Below, piece after piece: positions 23,773-31,045 of a stretch of DNA of 39,407 nt. This DNA comes from Paraburkholderia bryophila (GTDB taxonomy: Bacteria > Pseudomonadota > Gammaproteobacteria > Burkholderiales > Burkholderiaceae), in contig NZ_QLTK01000047.1 in NCBI RefSeq assembly GCF_003269035.1, positions 1 through 39,407 of the forward strand, read 5' to 3'. The position numbers and the translations under genes were made by a program. Under the pieces are notes generated by a model that was not told the DNA's origin, ran no database searches, and saw only the letters and a program-made list of their open reading frames with translations. Every line of letters starts with the position of its first letter. Position 1 is the first letter of the stretch.

Positions 23773-24564
23773 ATGAAACTGCATCGCATGCTTTGCTTTG
23801 GTCGTCATGAAGGAACCGGTAACGCGGCTATCGTGGTCGAGCAGTCGGCTTTGGCCGAGACCGAGCGCCTTGCGTTTGCCCAGCGGCAAAACGCGGCGGC
23901 AACGGTGTTCGTGGAAACGAATGCCGCCGGTGAGACGCAACTGGACTATTTCTATCCGCACATGCGCAGCCCACTCTGCCTGCATGCAACGCTTGCCGCC
24001 AGTGCAGTGTTCTTCGAGCGCAATCCTGATGCCCAGCGCACCCGGTTCGTCACGAGCATGCGCGGGCAGGTGCTCGACATTACGCGTTTCGACCAGAGCA
24101 TTTTTGTCGAAGCGAGTCCGCAGCGTTGTCCGCCGCTAAGTGTCGAGGTCGCTGACACGGCAAGCCTGCTGCGGACCGATCCCGCTAATCTGATCGGCTT
24201 GCCGAGGCTCGCGTCGGTGGGCAGTGCCAAGCTGCTGGTGGAAGTGGCCGATCGAACCGTGCTCGACGCCTTGCAGCCCGATCTCCCGGCAATCGCCGGT
24301 TGGGGACGGGAGCAGGGCGTGTCGGGCTTATACGTGTATTGCCGCCTCGATGACGAGACCTACGCTGGGCGTAATTTCAATCATCTCGAACCCCACGCGG
24401 AAGATCCGGCAACCGGGGTAGCGGCCGGTGCGCTGGCGACTTTGCTCGAGCGAAACATCACGTTGTTACAGGGCGACGCGCGCGGCCAGCCCTGTACGTT
24501 GCAGGCTCGCTATTGGAACGGTGCCGTGCAAGTGGGTGGTCGAGCGGTGCGAAGCGAGATGTGA
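23773..24564 (+). CDS. PhzF-family isomerase-like protein, catalytic Glu position altered
   Basis: 263 residues of the PhzF/diaminopimelate-epimerase fold. It shows the first-half GNAAIVV motif, CLHATLAAS (usually CGHAT), and the second-half EDPATGVAAGAL. In PhzF the general acid/base glutamate sits in a SETxF motif near residue 45; the aligned stretch here is AAATVF, with Ala43 in its place. So the protein may not do PhzF-type isomerisation. The start ATG at 23773 (MKLHRMLCFG) matches the family; Shine-Dalgarno is weak. No phenazine genes are nearby. Confidence 0.85.
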   Translation: MKLHRMLCFGRHEGTGNAAIVVEQSALAETERLAFAQRQNAAATVFVETNAAGETQLDYFYPHMRSPLCLHATLAASAVFFERNPDAQRTRFVTSMRGQVLDITRFDQSIFVEASPQRCPPLSVEVADTASLLRTDPANLIGLPRLASVGSAKLLVEVADRTVLDALQPDLPAIAGWGREQGVSGLYVYCRLDDETYAGRNFNHLEPHAEDPATGVAAGALATLLERNITLLQGDARGQPCTLQARYWNGAVQVGGRAVRSEM

Positions 24565-24767
24565 TGCACGCTGCGCCGTGCACCGCTTTGATCAGAACAA
24601 AAGGCCGTCCATGATCGGCGCCCACGCCCGCCGGGTTCTCCAGACCGAGCCGCCAATCCCCGTCATTGGTCCGATTCTCTGGATGATCTATCCAGGAAAC
24701 GCGGCCTGATCTATTGGCGGCAGGCGATTAGACTCGAATTCCCTACCAATCACAGATGGAGAACCCC

Positions 24768-25541
24768 ATGGCTGACCATTCAATCAAAGGGAAGGTCGTT
24801 CTGATCGCCGGCGGCGCGAAAAATCTCGGCGGACTGATCGCGCGGGATCTGGCCCGGCAGGGCGCCGCCGCGGTGGCGATTCACTACAACAGCGCCTCGA
24901 GTAAAGCAGCGGCCGATGAAACTGTCGCCGCTATCGAAGCCGCCGGTGCGCGCGCTGCCGCATTTCAGGCCGATCTGACCCGCGCGAGCGCCGTCGAAAA
25001 GCTGTTCGCCGACACGATTGCGGCGGTGGGCAAACCCGACATTGCGATCAATACCGTCGGCAAAGTACTCAAGAAGCCTTTCGTGGAAATCACCGAGGCC
25101 GAATACGACGAGATGAGCGCCGTCAATGCGAAATCTGCGTTCTTCTTTCTGAAAGAGGCCGGCAAGAACGTCAACGATCATGGCAAGGTGGTCACGCTCG
25201 TTACGTCATTGCTCGGCGCGTACACGCCGTTCTATGCCGCGTACGAAGGCACCAAGGCGCCGGTGGAGCATTTCACGCGGGCGGCGTCGAAGGAGTTCGG
25301 CCAGCGCGGCATTTCGGTCAATGCAGTTGGGCCGGGACCGATGGATACGCCGTTCTTCTATCCCGCCGAAGGCGAAGAGGCGGTGGCGTATCACAAGACC
25401 GCCGCGGCGTTGTCGTCGTTCTCCAAAACCGGTCTCACCGATATAGAAGACGTGATTCCGTTTATTCGTCACCTAGTGAGCGACGGTTGGTGGATCACCG
25501 GTCAAACGATTCTGATCAACGGTGGCTACACCACGAAGTAA
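24768..25541 (+). CDS. SDR-family oxidoreductase
   Basis: 257 residues. The cofactor motif reads AGGAKNLGG instead of TGxxxGIG, and NTVG replaces NNAG. The catalytic set is present (VTSLLGAY, then YEGTKAP for Tyr/Lys), and it ends with LINGGY. The changed glycine motif resembles a subgroup of proteobacterial SDRs whose substrates are mostly unassigned. The ATG at 24768 has GGAG 6 bases upstream. A LysR gene follows in the same direction 87 bp later. The 203 bp before this gene show no clear operator. Confidence 0.9.
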   Translation: MADHSIKGKVVLIAGGAKNLGGLIARDLARQGAAAVAIHYNSASSKAAADETVAAIEAAGARAAAFQADLTRASAVEKLFADTIAAVGKPDIAINTVGKVLKKPFVEITEAEYDEMSAVNAKSAFFFLKEAGKNVNDHGKVVTLVTSLLGAYTPFYAAYEGTKAPVEHFTRAASKEFGQRGISVNAVGPGPMDTPFFYPAEGEEAVAYHKTAAALSSFSKTGLTDIEDVIPFIRHLVSDGWWITGQTILINGGYTTK

Positions 25542-25628
25542 GCCACGACATGCGGACGCCGTGGCTGTCGAGCAGGCCAGTCGCGGCGGCCCGCTGTGCC
25601 GTTGAACGAAGCCTTGAAGGACGCACCG

Positions 25629-26540
25629 ATGGATAAACTCGACCAACTGCGCATCTTCGTCCAGGTCGCTGAGATGGGGAGTTTCATCAAGGCCGCCAAC
25701 GCGTTGGATCTGCCGCGCGCGTCGGTGTCGGCGGCGGTTCAGGAACTCGAGTCGAGCCTGGCGACGCGGCTGCTTCATCGCACCACGCGGCGCGTGCAAC
25801 TCACGGCCGACGGCAATCAACTGCTCGATCGCGTGCGGCCGTTGCTCGGCGATGTGGAAGATATCTACGCGTTGTTCCAGACACGCCAGAAAGAAGTGTC
25901 CGGGCGTTTGAGTGTCGACGTCCCCAGCCGGATCGCCCGTCGTTTGATCGCGCCTGCGCTGCCGGGTTTCCTGCGGCGCTATCCGCGCTTGCACCTGGGA
26001 CTGGGATCGACCGATCGCGCAATCGACCTCGTTCGCGAAGGCGTGGATTGCGTCGTGCGGGCGGGGCAGCTTCACGACAGCAGTCTCGTGGTGCATCCGT
26101 TGGGCCATTTCGCGGTGATCAACTGCGCAAGCCCCGACTATCTCCGCGCCAAAGGCACACCGCGTCTGCCGGACGAACTCGCGCAAGGGCACGAGATGGT
26201 GGGTTATGCGTCGCCGACCAACGCGCGGGAACAGCCGTGGGAATTCGTCGTGGAAGGCGAACTCCGCAGCGTTGCCGTGGCTTCGCAAGTCGTCGTCAAC
26301 AATGCCGAAAGTTATATCGCTTGCTGTCTCGCGGGCGTTGGGCTGATGCAGATTCCGCGCTTCGATGTGCAGCACTTGCTGGACCGCGGCGAACTGGTTG
26401 AAGTGATGCCCGATTTTCGCGCGGCGGCCATGCCCGTTTCGTTGTTGTATCCGCACCGGCGTCAGCGGTCGCGGCGGCTGAATGCGTTTATCGAATGGTT
26501 CGAAGCGTTGATTCGGCCGCAGCTTGAAGTGCATGAATAG
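25629..26540 (+). CDS. LysR-family transcriptional regulator (CrgA-like group)
   Basis: 303 residues. An N-terminal winged helix (DQLRIFVQVAEMGSFIKAA ... PRASVSAAVQELE, then RTTRRVQLTADG) is followed by a type-2 periplasmic-binding-protein-like effector domain (about 90-295), with GVDCVVRAG and the AGVGLMQIP hinge typical of the CrgA/PecT subgroup. The ATG at 25629 has AAGGA 7 bases upstream. It reads in the same direction as the SDR gene, not divergently, so its target is uncertain; the SDR is the nearest candidate. Confidence 0.92.
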   Translation: MDKLDQLRIFVQVAEMGSFIKAANALDLPRASVSAAVQELESSLATRLLHRTTRRVQLTADGNQLLDRVRPLLGDVEDIYALFQTRQKEVSGRLSVDVPSRIARRLIAPALPGFLRRYPRLHLGLGSTDRAIDLVREGVDCVVRAGQLHDSSLVVHPLGHFAVINCASPDYLRAKGTPRLPDELAQGHEMVGYASPTNAREQPWEFVVEGELRSVAVASQVVVNNAESYIACCLAGVGLMQIPRFDVQHLLDRGELVEVMPDFRAAAMPVSLLYPHRRQRSRRLNAFIEWFEALIRPQLEVHE

Positions 26541-26619
26541 CGCGCCTGGAAGCAGGGCGTGCATTGTCTCGCCGCCTTAATAGAAGGTTTCAACGAAGCA
26601 TGTGCAACATGTTCAAAGC

Positions 26620-26904
26620 TCAACTCATGCGGTAAAAGAAAACCAGCATACCGATAGCGATAACGCCCCAGACTGCAGTCTCTGCAATCAGTGCGAATCT
26701 GCTTTTGCCGATTCTTCGCTTGCGCCATGAATCCACCGCTTCGGATAACATGCCGACCAGCAAAAATACGATCAGATTGACGGCTACTTGATAGCCAGTC
26801 AGTTTGCCGACCTCGTGATATTGAATCGCCAGAGCGGCCAGCAGCGAGGGAATAGCAAACATCAAACTACGTTTAAAAAACACGGCGGTCATTGAGTGTT
26901 CCAT
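26620..26904 (-). CDS. Small membrane protein, unknown function
   Basis: 94 residues with three hydrophobic stretches (SLMFAIPSLLAALAIQY; YQVAVNLIVFLLVGMLSEA; LIAETAVWGVIAIGMLVFF) and a basic loop between the last two. I do not recognise the family. The ATG at 26904 has no Shine-Dalgarno; an ATG four codons later (26892) has GGA nearby and is possible. The region is less GC-rich than its neighbours (AT-rich leader 26905-26940). It is divergent from the second chemoreceptor. Confidence 0.6.
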   Translation of the reverse strand: MEHSMTAVFFKRSLMFAIPSLLAALAIQYHEVGKLTGYQVAVNLIVFLLVGMLSEAVDSWRKRRIGKSRFALIAETAVWGVIAIGMLVFFYRMS

Positions 26905-27033
26905 TTTTATTATTAAACAAAGAAATTGTAAGGCTTTATATCCGACGGTCAACAAGCCCCGGCAAGCGATTCTTTCAATTTGAAATCGCCGTCGGGGAAT
27001 TGTCGGGTACGGCATAAATTATGCATAACAGCT

Positions 27034-27061
27034 CAAGTTTTCTCCGGAATATGCCGAAAGC
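27034..27061 (+). promoter_or_regulatory. Possible sigma-28 (FliA) promoter of the chemoreceptor gene
   Basis: TCAAGTTT (27034-27041) and GCCGAAAG (27054-27061) resemble the flagellar sigma-28 elements TAAAGTTT and GCCGATAA. The spacer is 12 bases, one more than the enteric optimum. Transcription would start about 30 bases before the ATG at 27097. A class-3 flagellar promoter is expected for a chemoreceptor. Confidence 0.5.
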
Positions 27062-27096
27062 ATGAATTAGGTATTCTGACTTTGCGGATTATTCCT

Positions 27097-28593
27097 ATGA
27101 CGATTAAGTTGAAGCTTCGGCTGCTCATGTTAGTCACGTTTCTCGCCATCGGTTGCGGCACCGTGGTGACGTCGATCGGATTCAATTCGGTCAGCAACGC
27201 GCAGGCTGCTTCGCATCGGCTGGAGAAGCAGGCGCGCGGTCTCGCGGAGATCAAGGGAAGCGCACTGTCGACTATCGAACTCGATCCGTCCACCGACGAC
27301 ACCAAAAAGGTCTTTGCGGATGCCGAACGAAACGTGAGCAAGTGGTCGAGCGTCATCCTGCCGCTATTCGAATCGCCCGAGCAACAGGATCGATTCAGCA
27401 AGGTGATCGCGGCGTGGACCTCGTACGACCGCAAGTCGCGACAACTGATCGATCTGGCCGCTCACGATTCCAAGGCAGCGAACGACCAGGTGACCGCGCT
27501 CTATCACTCCGATTTCCAGCCGCTGCAGGTGTCGATCGAACAGATCATCGAAGAAGCGAACCAGCAGGCCGAACAACGCGATGCGGCGGCCATCGGCACC
27601 AGCACGAATGCGGAGCGCACGGTGGTCACCGTGATGGTGCTCGTGCTGGCGCTGGTGGTCGGCTGGATCATGGTGCTGTCGCGTTCGATTCAGCGCGCGC
27701 TGCTCGGCATCCAGAGCACGCTGCAGCAGGCGAGCGAATCGCTCGATATGACGCTGCGCGCGCCGGTTCACGGCAAGGATGAAATCGGCCAGACCGCAAC
27801 CGCATTCAACCAGTTGATGGACCGTATCAAAGGCGTCATGACCGAGGTGCGGGAATCGGTCGCGTCGGTCAGCACCGCGTCGAAGGAAATTGCTTCCGGC
27901 AATACCGATCTCTCATCGCGCACGGAACAGCAGGCCGCCTCGTTGCAGGAAACCGCGGCGAGTATGGAAGAGTTGACCGGCACGGTGAGGGCAAACGCGG
28001 AGAATGCGCGTCAGGCGAGCGGTCTGGCGGCGAATGCTTCCGACATCGCGGGGCACGGCAGTCAGGTCGTCACGAATGTGGTCGGCACGATGAGCGAGAT
28101 CAGCGAGAGCTCGTCGAAGATTGCGGACATCATCGGGATCATCGACGGTATTGCGTTTCAGACCAATATTCTCGCGTTGAACGCGGCGGTCGAAGCGGCG
28201 CGCGCCGGCGAACAGGGCAGGGGCTTCGCGGTCGTGGCCGGTGAAGTGAGAACGCTGGCGCAACGTTCGGCATCCGCCGCGAAGGAGATCAAAGAACTGA
28301 TCAACGCGTCCACGACGCATGTGAGCGTGGGCACGGAACTGGTGGGGCAGGCTGGCGCAACCATGCGCGACATCATCGCTGCGGTGACGCGTGTGACGGA
28401 CATCATGGGCGAGATTGCCGCGGCTTCCGATGAACAGAGCAAGGGCATCGACCAGGTCGGCCAGGCTGTGACGCAGATGGACGAGGTGACGCAGCAGAAC
28501 GCGGCGCTCGTGGAGCAGGCGGCCGCCGCGGCGCAATCGCTGGACGATCAGGCAGCCAAGCTGCACGCGGCCGTGACGGTCTTCAGGTTATAG
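27097..28593 (+). CDS. Methyl-accepting chemotaxis protein, four-helix-bundle sensor
   Basis: 498 residues. It has a membrane segment at about 8-30, a helical periplasmic sensor (about 31-180; 4HB_MCP type with many charged and Gln residues), a second membrane segment (VVTVMVLVLALVVGWIMVL), HAMP (about 200-255), and the signalling hairpin with tip FQTNILALNAAVEAARAGEQG. No C-terminal pentapeptide. The start ATG at 27097 fits the first membrane helix; the frame upstream covers the likely promoter. The stop overlaps the stop of the convergent DHFR gene. Ligand unknown; no chemotaxis operon is nearby, so it is an orphan receptor. Confidence 0.92.
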   Translation: MTIKLKLRLLMLVTFLAIGCGTVVTSIGFNSVSNAQAASHRLEKQARGLAEIKGSALSTIELDPSTDDTKKVFADAERNVSKWSSVILPLFESPEQQDRFSKVIAAWTSYDRKSRQLIDLAAHDSKAANDQVTALYHSDFQPLQVSIEQIIEEANQQAEQRDAAAIGTSTNAERTVVTVMVLVLALVVGWIMVLSRSIQRALLGIQSTLQQASESLDMTLRAPVHGKDEIGQTATAFNQLMDRIKGVMTEVRESVASVSTASKEIASGNTDLSSRTEQQAASLQETAASMEELTGTVRANAENARQASGLAANASDIAGHGSQVVTNVVGTMSEISESSSKIADIIGIIDGIAFQTNILALNAAVEAARAGEQGRGFAVVAGEVRTLAQRSASAAKEIKELINASTTHVSVGTELVGQAGATMRDIIAAVTRVTDIMGEIAAASDEQSKGIDQVGQAVTQMDEVTQQNAALVEQAAAAAQSLDDQAAKLHAAVTVFRL

Positions 28594-29094
28594 CGCGATT
28601 GAGGCGATACGCTGGTAGGTCAGCAACGTATACGGCGTGGGTCCGTCCACACGGGCGGTCTCGATGCAATCGAAGTCCGCCGCCGGAAGTTCTGGAAATA
28701 GCGTGTCGCCCGGCGGCATCAGATCGATTTCGGTGAGATGGATCGTGTCCGCGTACGGCAAGAACAGGCGGTAGATCTTCTCGCCGCCTGCGATAAAAAC
28801 TTGGTCTCGCCTGTCGTTCGCGATGTACTCGGCGGCTTCCTGAAACGAACGGCAGGTTGTCACGTTTTCCATGGCGACGACGGGTTGTGTGCCGATAACC
28901 AGTACTTCCCGATTGGGAAGCGGCCGGCCGATCGATTCGTACGTACGCCGACCCATCACGACGAGATGTCCTTCCGTGAGTTGGCGGAAGCGGCGTTGCT
29001 CGCCGGGTACTTTCCACGGAATATCGTTCGCGGCGCCGATGACGCGGTTGGTGGCCATGGCGGCCACCATCGAAATTCGCTTGCCGTTCAACAT
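28588..29094 (-). CDS. Dihydrofolate reductase, DfrA-like
   Basis: 168 residues. DHFR reduces dihydrofolate with NADPH. Family motifs: MVAAMATNRVIGAANDIPW, VVMGRRTYESIGRPLPNR, FIAGGEKIYRLFLPYAD and DTLFPELP. The catalytic acid is Glu32 (VPGEQRRF) where E. coli FolA has Asp27 (LPADLAWF). The GEQ-x-x-F pattern, the PNR motif and FPELP resemble the mobile trimethoprim-resistance enzymes of the DfrA1 group more than E. coli FolA. It may be a second, divergent chromosomal DHFR. The ATG at 29094 has GAG about 8 bases upstream. It follows the MAPEG gene by 16 bp on the same strand. Its stop overlaps the end of the chemoreceptor gene by 6 bp. Confidence 0.9.
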   Translation of the reverse strand: MLNGKRISMVAAMATNRVIGAANDIPWKVPGEQRRFRQLTEGHLVVMGRRTYESIGRPLPNREVLVIGTQPVVAMENVTTCRSFQEAAEYIANDRRDQVFIAGGEKIYRLFLPYADTIHLTEIDLMPPGDTLFPELPAADFDCIETARVDGPTPYTLLTYQRIASIAL

Positions 29095-29110
29095 GATTGT
29101 CTCGCTCGAA

Positions 29111-29752
29111 TCAACCTTCTTTCACCGGCCGCGTCTCCCAGAACAACACCGCCTCGATCGCGACAAACGCAGCGAGCGGCACGACGCCCCCAATCGTCCC
29201 CGCGATCTCCTGCCCGAACCGGCTCACCACGTATAGCAGCACGATCATACTGATCGCCATGCCCGGCGCGCCGAGCCCGCGCAGTGCGGCGCTGCGATGA
29301 TAGCCGAGCCAGAATGCGGCTCGCGCGACGATCCAGAGCACGGTCGTCGCCACGACCGCGCGCATGGACGAGCCGTCGGGAGAGTAGGCGGCCAAGCCGA
29401 ACAACGCCGCGGCGAACACGACGATCTGCTCCAGCGTGTTCTGCAGGTACCGCTGATTGACACGCAACCGGCGCGTTTCGAATCCCGCCAGCGGATCGAA
29501 CGCGGGTGAGGTCAATCGCTCGTGCGCAACGGCTTCGATGCCCGTCACGAGGCAGAACAGCACGGCGGCGCAGCAGCATTTGAGCGTAAGCAGCATGCGC
29601 GCGCCGAGGCTGTCCATGCCGGGCAGTGGCGACATGAAAAAGTCGATGCCGAGCCAGAGCCCTGACGCAAACAGCGAGGCGACCGCGATGCCGGCTATGC
29701 CGACGGCGCGCTGCCGTCGAAAGTCGGGCGCGGGATGGGCAGGGGCGCTCAT
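29111..29752 (-). CDS. MAPEG-family membrane protein
   Basis: 213 residues, about four to five hydrophobic helices. The segment RVNQRYLQNTLEQIVVFAAA matches the MAPEG (eicosanoid/glutathione-metabolising) signature region. The bacterial function is generally unknown; some bind glutathione. The ATG at 29752 has an excellent AGGAGG 7 bases upstream; the frame extends much further upstream but there reads as low-complexity Met/Pro repeats. It probably forms an operon with the downstream DHFR gene. Confidence 0.85.
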   Translation of the reverse strand: MSAPAHPAPDFRRQRAVGIAGIAVASLFASGLWLGIDFFMSPLPGMDSLGARMLLTLKCCCAAVLFCLVTGIEAVAHERLTSPAFDPLAGFETRRLRVNQRYLQNTLEQIVVFAAALFGLAAYSPDGSSMRAVVATTVLWIVARAAFWLGYHRSAALRGLGAPGMAISMIVLLYVVSRFGQEIAGTIGGVVPLAAFVAIEAVLFWETRPVKEG

Positions 29753-30250
29753 GGGTGTTCCTCCTGGCGATGGTTGCGGCGGCATCGGCATCGGCATTGG
29801 AGCAGGCCGTGCCCGCGCGGGGGTCTGTTGCGACGTAGTGTAATGCGCGGCAAACCGAACGCCCCGATCCGCGAGGATCATGACATGGACGCCGTCTCTG
29901 CCCACGGCAATGCCCGCGCCCAGATCCGGGCGCACGATGCGCTTGCCGGATTTGCGCGGATTCTCTGCCTGCTGCGCCACATTCTGGCCAGTTTGCTGGC
30001 GCTCATCTTCATGCTGTCGATCGCCATGTACGACCTGGACGAGCAATCCGCCGGCATGGAAGTTAGCCGCTATGTACGGCGCCGCTCCCGCCTTTGCAAA
30101 ATTCCGACGTAATTAATACAAACCCGCCACAATAGCTGCCAAAATACGACCGCCGCTCAAGAACGGCAGCGCGTTGCCGATACAGCGTGAAGCGTGTCCT
30201 CGGATCGAACGCGTTATTTAAGCCACCTTCCTTCGCACGATGGAGCCACT
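29753..30250. other. Long region between divergent genes
   Basis: About 500 bp between the MAPEG gene and the binding-protein gene. It includes a short GGCATC tandem run (about 29783-29800), an open frame listed separately (29885-30112), and an AT-richer stretch at 30107-30150 that probably contains the promoter of the signalling operon. No operator was recognised. Confidence 0.4.
29885..30112 (+). CDS. Doubtful small membrane protein
   Basis: 75 codons with one hydrophobic stretch (ILCLLRHILASLLALIFML) then an acidic-basic tail. GAGGA lies 7 bases before the ATG. No family recognised. The opposite strand is open over the same region, so this could be chance in GC-rich DNA. Confidence 0.3.
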   Translation: MDAVSAHGNARAQIRAHDALAGFARILCLLRHILASLLALIFMLSIAMYDLDEQSAGMEVSRYVRRRSRLCKIPT

Positions 30251-31045
30251 GTGATTCGACACGGCCTTGGTGGCCTGCTGCTGGCGCTGAGTTGTTTGAG
30301 TAGCGCTTTCGCCGCGGGTCCCGACTGTTCGCGTACCTTTACGCTCGCGTTACACGATCATGGCCTGCTCTATTCCGTGGACACGGACAGCGGGATCGAC
30401 AAGGATTTCGCCGACGAGCTACAGCGGCGCAGCGGCTGTCAGATCCGTGTCAGCCTCATGTCGCGGGCCAGAATCTGGAAGCTGATCGAATCCGGCGGCC
30501 TCGATTTCAGCCTGTCGGGCATTGCCAACGAAGAGCGCAATCAGTACGCCGACTTCGCCTGGTACTTCAGCAACAAATACTATTTGCTGGTGCGCAAAGA
30601 CGCCGGCATCCAGCGTCCGGCCGATTTCGAAAACAACCGTCAATTCCAGCTCGGCGTGATTCGCAGCTTCCGCTATAGCCAATCGGCGAACCGGCTGGTC
30701 GACGCGCTGGCCGCCCAAAACCGCGTCAGCCAGGCGGGCGGGCTGGATCCGTTGTATCAGGCGCTGATCCTCCGGCGCATTCAAGGCATGATCATCGAGC
30801 CTTTCGATTACCCTGCAATCGACGAAAAGAAAATCCGCGACGTGACCACCATCGTGGAATTCGACGACCCCGCCGTGCCTCACGGCCTGATCATGTCGAA
30901 GCGGGCATTGTCGCCGGCGGAGCGGGTAAAGTGGCGCGCGCTGGTCGATGAAATGCGCGCGGACGGCACCGTGCGGCGCCTGTTCGAGAAGTATTTCAAA
31001 CCCGACCTCGCCGATGCGATGGTCGATTTCCCGACGCCGCCGTGA
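30251..31045 (+). CDS. Periplasmic solute-binding protein (SBP_bac_3 type)
   Basis: 264 residues. A signal peptide is visible at about 1-22 (GLGGLLLALSCLSSAFAA, cut before GPD). The rest is a type-2 periplasmic binding fold of the amino-acid-binding family (FTLALHDHGLLYSVD ... GIDKDFADELQRRSG ... DFSLSGIANEERNQYADFAWYF ... MIIEPFDYPAID). I chose GTG at 30251, because GGAG lies exactly 5 bases upstream and it starts at the signal peptide; GTG at 30194 is poorer. No ABC permease or ATPase genes follow. Instead its stop overlaps (GTGA) the start of a CHASE-GGDEF-EAL gene, so it is probably a signal-sensing partner rather than a transport component. Confidence 0.88.
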   Translation: MIRHGLGGLLLALSCLSSAFAAGPDCSRTFTLALHDHGLLYSVDTDSGIDKDFADELQRRSGCQIRVSLMSRARIWKLIESGGLDFSLSGIANEERNQYADFAWYFSNKYYLLVRKDAGIQRPADFENNRQFQLGVIRSFRYSQSANRLVDALAAQNRVSQAGGLDPLYQALILRRIQGMIIEPFDYPAIDEKKIRDVTTIVEFDDPAVPHGLIMSKRALSPAERVKWRALVDEMRADGTVRRLFEKYFKPDLADAMVDFPTPP

